Assembly: GCF_000001735.4 (NCBI RefSeq)
Contig: NC_003075.7
Span: forward strand, 11,471,001-11,535,000
Direction: 5' to 3'
DNA: 64,000 bases
Source of the DNA: Arabidopsis thaliana
Lineage: Eukaryota > Streptophyta > Magnoliopsida > Brassicales > Brassicaceae
A model generated the notes under the pieces. It was not told the origin of the DNA. It worked only from the letters and a program-made list of their open reading frames with translations, and did no database searches. Below are positions 20,519-30,313 of the stretch, piece after piece; the first letter of the stretch is position 1, and each line of letters opens with the position of its first letter. The translations under genes were made by a program, and so were the position numbers.

Positions 20519-20914
20519 ATGTTCACAAAATCTATCCTTTTGGCTTCTCTTCTTATCATCATCCTCGTCTCTGCAACTGAATCAGCTCGTCAAAAGAGCG
20601 GGAACGATGGTTTAGGATTCGGTGGTGTACCCGGATCCGGATTTATACCCGGGTTTGGAAACGGGTTTCCGGGGACTGGAGTTGGTGGTGGATACGGTGG
20701 AGGGTTTGGTGGTCCTAGCGGAGGGTTTGGGAAAGGAGGTGTGGTGAGACCAACGGTTACTTGCAAAGAGAAAGGACCTTGTAACGGCAAGAAGCTTAGG
20801 TGTCCTGCTAAGTGTTTCAAATCTTTTAGCCGCTCCGGGAAAGGATACGGCGGTGGAGGTGGCGGTGGAGGATGTACTATGGATTGTAAGAAGAAGTGTA
20901 TCGCTTATTGTTAA
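20519..20914 (+). CDS. AT4G21620: Small secreted glycine-rich, cysteine-rich protein
   Basis: Single exon, 131 aa. A signal peptide of about 23 residues (MFTKSILLASLLIIILVSAT) leads into a glycine-rich middle with G-x-G and GGGYGG runs (residues about 35-80). The C-terminal half holds eight cysteines spaced as C...CNG...RCPAKC, a Gly spacer, then C-x3-C-x3-C and a final C. This suggests a folded disulfide domain after a flexible extracellular or cell-wall segment. It is recognised as AT4G21620, an uncharacterised glycine-rich protein; no enzymatic role can be read. Its last codons and 3'UTR are copied behind SBT3.15 (25440) and, as 3'UTR only, behind SBT3.13 (30085). Confidence 0.88.
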   Translation: MFTKSILLASLLIIILVSATESARQKSGNDGLGFGGVPGSGFIPGFGNGFPGTGVGGGYGGGFGGPSGGFGKGGVVRPTVTCKEKGPCNGKKLRCPAKCFKSFSRSGKGYGGGGGGGGCTMDCKKKCIAYC

Positions 20915-21247
20915 GATATAATAAAGATCACATCATCTTTATAATATATAGTCATTATGATGGTTATGTATTTTCTATGTTATAGCCTATAGATTATGAG
21001 ATCATGAGGATCCTTTTGTCTTGATTCGATTTGTAGCAGTTTTATATGCATAATATATGGTTGTGATGAATAAATGAGGGAACTTTACTGTTTTCTCTAT
21101 TGTATGTTTGTGTAAGAGATTCTAAGTTAATTGTGATTTGATCTGTTTTATGATGATCTTGAATCTTGATTTGACACTTTTAAACTTAGATTTGCAACAA
21201 ATTACATAATAAGAACCAATACCATGAGCATCATATGGCTCTTTTTA
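20915..21247. other. 3' regions of the converging glycine-rich gene and SBT3.14
   Basis: The two genes point at each other here, so their 3'UTRs share this space. The same sequence, diverged, recurs at about 25470-25833 and 30090-30313, marking the duplicated unit. Confidence 0.6.
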
Positions 21248-24200
21248 TTACATCGAAATCGTTGTCTTAACAGAGACAGGTATTATAACATCATGAACAC
21301 CATCAGTCCATGTTAAGCTTCCAAAGAAATAGCCACTGTTGACTTTATGACTCGTTTTAGCCTTAACCGAGAAAGTGAGTACTCTCTTTGCTGCAGAGTT
21401 AAACACCAGAGTGGTTGGGTTCACGGTGAGAGTTATACCGAGAGGAGACTCGATTACAGCTTTATAAACTGACTTGATGGGTCCAACATTGGTTACAGTT
21501 CTTGTAAGTGTGACTTCTTTCTCAAGATTTGGAATTGTGATTGAAGGTAAGTTGATATCAAGAATTGATGGCTTGGGAATTGTGCATTTAGTCTTTTTAC
21601 CAAGCACACGAGAGATTGAAGAGTCGATGTAACCCGCGGAACACATATAATTGATGTAATCTTTGATCCCCATATCGTAGACAAGACCAGGTTGAGCAGC
21701 TTTATCAGGGTTTACAAGTCCTCCTCCATAGTCAAATGGATCTGCAAGCTTCTTGTTTGATCCTTGAGCAAAAATGGGTTCTCCGGATGGACTTGTCCTC
21801 CAAGCTACAAAGGAAATCGATTAGTCGGTTTGTTCTTGAAAAAGAAGAAAAGAAGAAGAAGCAAGAACCTGTTGTGACCAAAGCTGATCTCATTGCAGCA
21901 GGAGACCAGTTAGGGTGTAGTGATTTTAGGAGAGCAATGATTCCAGAAACAACAGGAGTCGACATCGATGTCCCTGAATAAAGTCCAAATCCGTTGAACG
22001 CATCAGGATCAAGCGGACTCACTGCCGCGAGTATGCTAACACCCGGAGCTGCTATATCAGGCTACAGAATAAAGCTTGACCACATAATTACTCAAAAACG
22101 TTTAACCACACTTTGAAGTAAACATAGATAAGAGACACAATGGATTTATAACCTTGAGAATGGCTGGTGAAACAGAATTAGGCCCTCTAGATGAGAATTC
22201 AGCAACCTTAGTCATTGCAGGCTGACCGTTTAGGGTCGTAGCAGCACTAATTCTCACAGTGGGAGATCTGTAGGTTTGACGGATCAATAATGTATATATT
22301 TAAGAAATGTAAATGGACTTATGTAACAGAGTGTTTTGGCATCAAGATAGAGAGACCTGGTAGTACGTATGTATTGTAAAATGTGAGTTCCAATCTCATA
22401 ATCTGTGAAAATGTACGGTATAGAGTTGTATCGAGCAAGAAGATCATCAGGCTTTTTGGCTAAGATGACTGCTACTACACCTCTCCCTGCAATTGAAGAA
22501 GGATGAGTACTATCGAATTCAAGAATTGTTTTCCCCTTCACATCAACATTATGATCTGAATCCAAGAATGCTAAACTGGTTGAAATCTCCGGTCCAGTGA
22601 ACAGAGATTCAGCCTAATTAGATACCAAAAAAAAACAACAAGTTAAAAAAATAACTCCAAACGTTCAACTATTTAACTAATTTGAGTTTTTTGGGTGTAA
22701 AACGTACGAAGAGGGTTTGGTTATTCCCAAGTGTGATCTTTGTAGGAAAAGACCGGTCAAGAGTAGTAGCAGCAACAGTCAAGAGCCAAGGAGCAGCATT
22801 GGTAATATTCTGAGCACCAGGCCCATCATTACCCCCCGCAGCCACAACTGTAATCCCTTTGGCCACCGCATGAAAAGCCGCGATAAAGTCGACCGAATCG
22901 ACCTCGGAATTCTCGGGAATTCCCGCCCCAATAGAAACCGACAAAACATCTACTTGATCATGTATAGCATCATCAAAAGCCTTCCACATATCAGCAACTG
23001 TGCATATACCATCGTATCCCACTACATTCCAACATACCTTGTATGAGGCTATTCGGGCCCGAGGGGCTCCACCTCGGACCGTACCTGACAAGATCCCACA
23101 TCCGTTACGAATATTTTCTTATAAAACCGGTACCTTGACTCTTAAGTTAACTTTTTTAGTGAATGAAATCCAAAAGTTTTTGCTATATCAGTACCTCGGG
23201 CTAGGCCATAGAAGCTCACGTTGGGAACGAATGAGCCACCGGCTATTGTGGCTGTATGCGTGCCGTGACCAATTGCATCTCTGTTGGATTTGAAATCTTG
23301 GATGATTGTTCTGTTGAATTTCCCTCCAGTCTCGGCGAGTAGACCGCTTAGATAGTACTTTGCTCCTATTAGCTTGTTGTTGCAATGTATTTTGGCGTTA
23401 AACTGTTCTCCTGATTCACATTTTCCTCTCCAACGCTGAGGTATTGGTCCAAGACCATGATCGTTGAAGACCTTTGACTCCGGCCATATTCCTGCATAGA
23501 TATACATACATACATGATGTGAATCAAGGAGAAAGATAGAGATAGAGTTATATTTAGAGAGCGAGAGAAAGACCGGTATCAACGACGCCGATGATAGCTT
23601 CACTGCCCATGTTGGTTTCATGAAGTAGACCTTTTGCAGATGATGATGAAGAAAAAGAAGTTGGATTTGGAGAGAGGCCAAGATGATCCCAAGTTCTTGT
23701 GGTTTTCAGTTTCAGAATCCGGTTCGGGATAACATGGATTACTTCTGGATGCTCTGTGTTTATGTACAAAAATCTTCAATGCTCAAAGATATGAAACTTT
23801 CTTAAATGTGAGTTTGAGTTTTGTTGAGTACCTGAGATTTTCTTTGCTTGTGAAGATGTAAGAAGCGCCGCGAAACCAGAGAATCCATATTGGTAGCTGT
23901 AGATCAGCGAGTTATGTGCGTCGTCTTTGCTGTATATATCATTAGAGACACAAGTAAGAGAAGTGCTCCTAACAAAACAAAAGATAAAAACAGAGGAAGG
24001 TCCAAGTTCCGTGAAGAAACAGAGTATGGCGACGGCAGTTTTCTTGGCACCCAAGAAAACGTATGTAATATATTATTATCAATTCTAGCAGATGTCTTGA
24101 ATACATAATGGAGATAAATTATATATATGAAAAGTTTAATAGGTTAATGTTTAATATAGAGATTTTATCTTGGAAGATGATTAAAGTAAAGTACCTTTGA

Positions 24201-24500
24201 AGAAGTGATTCAAGCATTTGATGATGAGAAGCTGTGAAAAGTTCTGGATCATCGTGTTCCCTTTCCCCAAGATACACTATATAAACCTAATAAATTGGCC
24301 AAAAAAAACACCGGAAAAGTTTAGAAATATCAGTAAACTCTTAGCGATTTTCGCAAATAGATACCTTCTTTTCTCTAATTACATACTTTGCTGTCACTGT
24401 CTGAGGCTCCTTCAGCTGCAAGAAAACTCACCCCTGTCTTAGGAAATAGGACCAAAGCAATCGACAATAGAAACACAAGTGTGGATAAACAGTTCTCCAT
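21248..24500 (-). CDS. SBT3.14: Subtilisin-like serine protease SBT3.14
   Basis: Ten coding exons on the minus strand: 24500-24387, 24286-24195, 23929-23832, 23753-23574, 23491-23195, 23084-22708, 22613-22357, 22267-22153, 22061-21869 and 21804-21248; about 759 aa by this model. Secreted pre-pro-protease: signal peptide in exon 1, I9 propeptide in exons 2-4 ([10 protein letters not shown] to IHVIP), S8 catalytic domain with an inserted PA domain, and a C-terminal Fn3-like domain. The triad is intact: Asp in VVDTGIWPES, His in [12 protein letters not shown], oxyanion Asn in AAGGNDGPG, Ser in SGTSMSTP. First of three tandem copies. Substrate unknown. Recognised as AT4G21630; the published model may differ by an exon edge. 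Confidence 0.9.
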
Positions 24501-24550
24501 TGTCTGAAGTGAGAAGTGTGTGCATGTGTGACTGTGTGGTATAGAAGCTT

Positions 24551-24559
24551 TTTTATATA
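24551..24559 (-). promoter_or_regulatory. TATA box of SBT3.14
   Basis: The minus strand reads TATATAAAA about 50-60 bp upstream of the ATG. Similar AT boxes lie at the same place before SBT3.15 (29661-29670) and SBT3.13 (33701-33710). Confidence 0.45.
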
Positions 24560-25439
24560 CATATAAATAGTAAATAATTCGTCTTAAGCAATAAAATTTG
24601 GGGTTAGATTCGAATTTGGTTCGGATTCAATTATTGGTTTATTCAACTTATTATGGTAATTCCGAATCAGACCGGTTTTATCTCTCGTGTAGCGTTACTG
24701 ATATTCCCACCATAACTTTTTGGCTCAGTTTTAACTCTTACAATTGTCGTCTTTCTTATTATAGATATACGAATAGTGTACCTAATTATATATATTACCT
24801 AATTATAATTCAAATGAGTATAAGACTATAAGAGGATATCAATAATTTCTAACTAAATGAGTAGGTTAGGTAACTGTAATTAAGAAGTTGGTAGATCATG
24901 ATTGACTGAATTACTCAATTTAGTATAGAATGATTATATTCTGAACTTTTGAAATATAGAAGACTCTACACCGAAATATAGGATCACAGGACAGCAAACC
25001 AATTCCGGATTTTTTTTTAATGTGTATATCGTTTTGAATTTGTTTTTTTTACACACTTTATACTTTATAGATTATAAAATGGTGACCACGGATAGTTGAA
25101 TCTCTTTGATAGATAGTGGAATATTCCAAAGGTAGTACGATGAAACTAATTATATGGCAATCAAAGAATCGTAATGTGTGCAATCTTTGCTTAATATATA
25201 ACTAACTATTTAACAAAATACAGAATCAAAAATTATATGATAAATCAAACAATCGTAATGTATATGTGCAAATTTTGCTTAAAACAGAATTACGTTTTCA
25301 CGTACATTACATGATTCGCCACATTATGTTAATTTGGCTATAAATTAGTTATTAAAGTATATAGACTCAACATGAAAAAACTCGGTCAAGGGAGATTAAA
25401 ATGGCAAACATTAATCATTGTTAAGCCTTTTAAGACTTT
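24560..25439. other. Upstream flank of SBT3.14, part of the duplicated unit
   Basis: No gene is seen. Parts match the upstream flank of SBT3.15 (29700-30050) and that of SBT3.13 (33780-34230), including TAGTTGAATCTCTTT and CAAACATTAATCATTG. Homology to the SBT3.13 flank stops near 25430, where the glycine-rich gene fragment begins. Confidence 0.55.
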
Positions 25440-25833
25440 CACTATGGATTGTAAGAAGGAGTGTATTGCTTATTGTTAAGATATAATTAAGATCACATCT
25501 TGATTCTTGATCTTAATAATATATAGTCATTATGATGATTATATATTTGCTATGTTATGTTATAGCTATAGATTATGAGATCATGAGGATCCTTTTGTCT
25601 CGATTCGGTTTTAGTAGTTTTTATTATATGGATAATATATGGTTGTGATGAATAGATGAGGAAAGATTACTGTTATCTCTATTTGTATGTTTGTGTAAGA
25701 GATTCTAAGTTTGTGATTTGATATTTTATTATGATGATGATCTTGAATCTTGATTTGACACTTTGAACTTAGAGTTGCAAGAGTAGTTACATAAGAACAA
25801 ACACAATGAGCATCATATATATGGCTCTTTTTA
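25440..25833 (+). pseudogene. Glycine-rich protein gene 3' fragment behind SBT3.15
   Basis: Starts ACTATGGATTGTAAG and encodes TMDCKKECIAYC plus a stop, the C-terminus of the AT4G21620-type protein with one Lys-to-Glu change. The 3'UTR then follows, similar to 20910-21247. No start codon or glycine-rich part is present, so it is a duplication scar. Confidence 0.8.
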
Positions 25834-28800
25834 TTACATCGAAATCGTTGTCTTCACTGAGACAGGGATTGTAACATCATGAACACCATCAGTCCATGTT
25901 AAGCTTCCAAAGAAGTAGCCACTGTTGACTTTATGACTCGTTTTAGCCTTAACCGAGAAAGTGAGTACTCTCTTTGCTGCAGACTTAAACACGAGTATGG
26001 TCGGGTTCACGGTGAGAGTTATACCCAGAGGAGACTCGATCACGGCTCTATAGACTGACTTGATGGGTCCAACATTGGTTACAGTTCTTGTGAGTGTGAC
26101 TTCTTTCTCAAGATTTGGAATTGTGATTGAAGGTAAGTTGATATCAAGCATTGATGGCTTAGGAATTGGGCATTTAGTCTTTTTACCGAGCACACGAGAG
26201 ATTGAGGAGTCGTTGTAACCCGCAGAACACATATAATTGATGTAATCTTTGATCCCCATATCGTAGACAAGTCCTGGTTTAGCAGCTTTTTCAGGGTTTA
26301 CAAGTCCTCCTCCATAGTCAAATGGATCTGCAAGCTTCTTGTTTGATCCTTGAGCAAAAATGGGTTCTCCAGATGGACTTGTTCTCCAAGCTACAAAAGA
26401 AACAGATCGATTGGTTCGTGATGGTTTGTTTATGAAAAAGAAGAATAAGAAGAAGCAAGAACCTGTTGTGACCAAAGCTGATCTCATTGCAGCAGGAGAC
26501 CACTTAGGGTGTAGAGATTTTAGGAGAACTATGATTCCAGAAACAACAGGAGTCGACATCGATGTCCCTGAATGAAGTTTAAATCCGTTGAACGCACCAG
26601 GATCAAGCGGACTCACTGCCGCGAGTATGCTAACACCCGGTGCTGCTATATCAGGCTACAAAGTAAAAACATGACCAGATATATAAGACCATGTACATAG
26701 GAGATTTTTTGTGGGTATCATAAGCCTAAAAATATTAAATTAATAGACAAAGCAACTGATTTGGACTTGAGAAGTATCACTGGAGTGATAATTTCTGATA
26801 CCAGTCTCTAATGACGTGGCGGCTTGTAATTAGTCGAAAAAACGCGTTTTTGTGGAAAATGAGAGAAAAAAAAATTATTTGCTCTCGACTATCGCTCCAG
26901 TAGCCGATGCTAGCATGTAATTTCGATTTTACAAATAAATTTTGTTTTTTGATGATACCAATACTGGTCTTACCACTGGAAAGAGATTATTATGAGTATC
27001 ATAAAAAATCTCAAACAATAAACAAGCATTAAAATTAATAATAAAAAATTGTTGATGATACTCTATGAGTACCAACTATGTGCATACTCTAACAAGTTTA
27101 CACAAAAAGGATTCAACTTTTAAAGTAAATATAGATAAGAGGCTTTATAACCTTGAGAATGGCTGGTGAAACCGAGTTAGGCCCTCTAGATGAGAATGCA
27201 GCAACCTTAGGCGTTGCAGGCTGGCCGGTTAGTGTTGTGGCCGCACTAATTCTCACAGTGGGAGATCTGTTGGTTTGACGGATCAATAATGTATATATTC
27301 CAGAAATGTATATGAACTTATATAAGTATGTAACAGAGTGTTTTGGCATCAAGATAGAGAGACCTGGTAGTACGTATGTATTGTAAAATGTGAGTTCCAA
27401 TCTCATAATCTGTGAAAATGTAAGAATTGTCTGGGGCAGGACGATCATCAGGCTTTTTGGCTAAGATGACTGCTACTACACCTCTCCCTGCAATTGAAGA
27501 AGGATGAGTACTATCGAATTCAAGAATTGTTTTCCCCTTCACATCAACATCATCATCCAAGAAAGCTAAACCCGTTGAAATTTCCGGTCCAGTGAACAAA
27601 GATTCAGCCAAATTAGATACCAACAAAAAACAACAAGTTAATTTGAGCTTTTGGTAGCAAAAACAATAAGGTCGAACTTTGAACTATTTTCTCAAAGTTA
27701 TTTTTGGTATCAAACGTACGAAGAAAGTTTGGTTATTCCCAAGTGTGATCTTTGTAGGAAAAGACCGGTCAAGAGTAGTTGCAGCAACAGTCAAGAGCCA
27801 TGGAGCAACATTGCAAATAGTCTGAGCACCAGACCCATCATTTCCCGCCGCAGCTACAACTGTAATCCCTTTAGCCACCGCATGAAAAGCCGCGATAAAG
27901 TCGACCCTCTCGGAATCCTCGGGAATACTCGCCCCAATAGAAACCGACAAAACATCTACCTGATCATGTATAGCATCATCATAAGCCTTCCACATATCAG
28001 CAGATGAGCATATACCGCCCCATCCCACTACATTCCAACATGCCTTGTACGAGGCTATGCGGGCCCGAGGGGCTCCACCTCGGACCGTACCTGATAAGAA
28101 TCCCACATCCGTTAAGAAAAATAAATAATGTCTTATAAAACCGGTACCTTGACTCTTAAGTTAACCTTTTTAGTGAATAAAATCCATAAGGTTTTTGCTA
28201 TATCACTACCTCGTGCTAGACCATAAAAGCTTGCGTTGGGAACAAATGAGCCACCGGCTATTGTGGCTGTATGCGTGCCGTGACCGGTTGCATCTCTGTT
28301 GGATTTGAAATCACGGATGATTATTCTGTTAAATTTTCCTCCATTCATGGCGAGTAGACCGCTTTGATAGTACTTAGCTCCTATAAGCTTTTTGTTGCAA
28401 TGCATTGTGGCGTTAAACTTTTCTCCTGATCTACATTTTCCTCTCCAACGCTTAGGTATTGGTCCAAGACCTTGATCGTTGAAGACCTTTGACTCTGGCC
28501 ATATCCCTGCATATACATACATACATGATGTGCGCCAAGGAGAGAGAGCGAGAGAGTTAGATTTAGAGAGAGAGAGAGAGTTAGATTTAGAGAGAGAGAG
28601 AGAGAGAGAGACCTGAATCAACGACGCCGATGATAGCTTCACTGCCCATGCTGGTGTTATGAAGTAGACCTTTCGCTTTTGCAGATGATGATGAAGAAAA
28701 AGAAGTTGGAATTGGAGAGAGGCCAAGATGATCCCAAATTCTTGTGGTTTTCAGTTTCAGAATCCGGTTTGGTATAACATGGATTACTTCTGGATGTTCT

Positions 28801-29618
28801 GTGTTTATATACAAGATTCTGGATTAGGAACCAAAAAATCTTCAATGCTCGAAGACCTTACATGTGAGTTTTAGTTTTGTTTGCGTACCTGAGATTTTCT
28901 TTGCTTGTGAAGATGTAAGAAGCGCCGCGAAACCAGAGAATCCATGCTGGTAGCTGTAGATCATGGAGTTATGTGCGTCTTCTTTGCTGTATATATTATT
29001 AGAGACACAAGTATGAGAAGAGCTCGTACCAAACAAAGGAAAAGAAACAGAGGAGGGCTCAAGTTCTGTTAAAAACAGAGTATGGAGAGGTTTTCTTGGG
29101 TGACAAGAAACGTATTTGTTATATAATTATGAACTAATCATATGTCTGAATATATAATGGAGATTGAATTTAATATATGGAAAGTTTAATGAACCGTCAC
29201 AGTATATATAAACAAGTTCAATAGGTTAATGTCCAATATAGAGATTAGTCTCTATAGAAGAAATTTTGGCCTTCTTTTAAGGATGATTAAAGTAAAGTAC
29301 CTTTGAAGAAGTGATTCAAGCATTTGATGATGAGAAGCGGTGAGAAGTTCAGGATCATCGTGTTCCCTTTGGCCAAGATACACTATATAAACCTTATAAA
29401 TCCGCCAAAAAACCACCGAAAAAGTTAGAAATATCAGTAAATTCTTAGCGATTTTTCGCAAAATAGAACACCGTTTTAATTTAGTTACATTTACATACCT
29501 TGCTGTTACTATCTGAGGCTCCTTCAGCTGTAAGAAAACTCAGCTCTGTGTTCAGAAATAGGACCAAAGCAATTGCCAATAGAAACACAAGTTTGGAACT
29601 TAGGAAAGAGTTCTCCAT
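25834..29618 (-). CDS. SBT3.15: Subtilisin-like serine protease SBT3.15
   Basis: Ten coding exons on the minus strand: 29618-29499, 29392-29301, 28986-28889, 28798-28613, 28506-28210, 28090-27720, 27608 or 27647-27364, 27266-27152, 26655-26463 and 26390-25834. Signal peptide, I9 propeptide, S8 domain with PA insert and Fn3-like C-terminus as in its neighbours. The triad is intact (Asp in VVDSGIWPES, His in [12 protein letters not shown], Asn in AAGNDGSG, Ser in SGTSMSTP). Odd points: the AG acceptor used for exon 7 in both sister genes is TG here. The nearest in-frame alternative at 27648 would add 13 residues (about 770 aa in all). Intron 8 carries a 403-bp insertion, and intron 9 (72 nt) is open in frame. 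Recognised as AT4G21640. Protein-coding capacity is probable but depends on how exon 7 is spliced. Confidence 0.8.
26687..27089. mobile_element. MITE-like insertion (PIF/Harbinger type) in intron 8 of SBT3.15
   Basis: The matching introns in SBT3.14 and SBT3.13 are about 91 and 98 bp; here the intron is 496 bp. The extra piece starts GACCATGTACATAG (26687) and ends CTATGTGCATACTC (27089), imperfect terminal inverted repeats with 11 of 14 positions paired. TAA flanks both sides (26684-26686 and 27090-27092). A 3-bp TAA duplication suits PIF/Harbinger MITEs. Inner ends also pair (GAGATTTTTTGTGGGTATC against GAGTATCATAAAAAATCTC). No ORF is present. Confidence 0.7.
28536..28610. repeat. GA/CT-rich microsatellite in intron 4 of SBT3.15
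   Basis: GAGAGA runs interrupted twice by GTTAGATTTAG. On the gene strand the CT repeat begins directly at the donor of exon 4 (GTCTCTCTC). The same spot in SBT3.14 and SBT3.13 has shorter, broken versions. Confidence 0.75.
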
Positions 29619-30084
29619 TTTATGCAGTGAGAAGTGTGTGTGATTCTGTCGAAGAGAAGCTTTATTATATACATAGTGTGTCTTTAGGGAGTGAACTATT
29701 GCGTAAGATTCGAATTCAATTATTGGTTTATTCGGCTCAATATCGGTATGGTAATTCTGAATCATACCGGTTTTATCTCTTGTGTAACGTTATTTCCCGC
29801 CATGGATCTCAAGAGGGCTCAGTTTTAACTCTTACAATTGTCGTCTTTCTTATTATTGATGTCTTTCTTATTATAGATATACTAATAGTGTACCTACTTT
29901 AATTTCAGCTGAGTATAAGAGGATATCAATCATTTCTAACTAATAGAGTAGATTAGGTATCTGTATAAGTTGGTAGATCATGATTGTCTGAATTACTCAT
30001 TTTAGTAAAACAGATTATATTCTGAACTTTAATATATATAGGATCACAGGAGAGCAAACCAGTTCCATTTTTTGCATTTATGTG
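29619..30084. other. Upstream flank of SBT3.15
   Basis: Promoter-side sequence homologous to the SBT3.14 flank, with ATTCGAATT, CAATTATTGGTTTATTC and CCGGTTTTATCTCT shared. It is shorter, ending near 30085 where glycine-rich 3'UTR homology begins. No gene is seen. Confidence 0.5.
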
Positions 30085-30313
30085 TACACTAAAATATCAC
30101 ATCTTTATAATATATAGTCAATATGATGATTATATATTTGTATGTAATGTTACAGCTATAGGTTATGATCATGATCTTTTATAAGAGATTCTAAGGTATT
30201 TGTGATTTGATCTTTTATTATGATGATCTTGAATCTTGATTTGACATTTTAGACTTAGATTTGCAACAAATTACATAAGAACAAACACAATGAGCATCAT
30301 ATGGCTCTTTTTA
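30085..30313 (+). pseudogene. Glycine-rich gene 3'UTR remnant behind SBT3.13
   Basis: ATCACATCTTTATAATATATAGTC and the following bases match the 3'UTR of AT4G21620 (from about 20925), but no codons of the gene are left. It is the third and shortest trace of the duplicated unit's edge. Confidence 0.65.

Noticed and set aside
20590..20820. Proline-rich minus-strand ORF opposite the glycine-rich protein
   Set aside because: It is the mirror of GGN glycine codons read as proline; the plus-strand frame has a signal peptide, cysteine pattern and stop, so the antisense frame is a shadow.
23086..23096. TCCCACATCCG resembling the upstream element of plant snRNA genes
   Set aside because: It sits in a subtilase intron, recurs in the paralogous intron as part of the duplication, and no snRNA or TATA box follows at the right distance.
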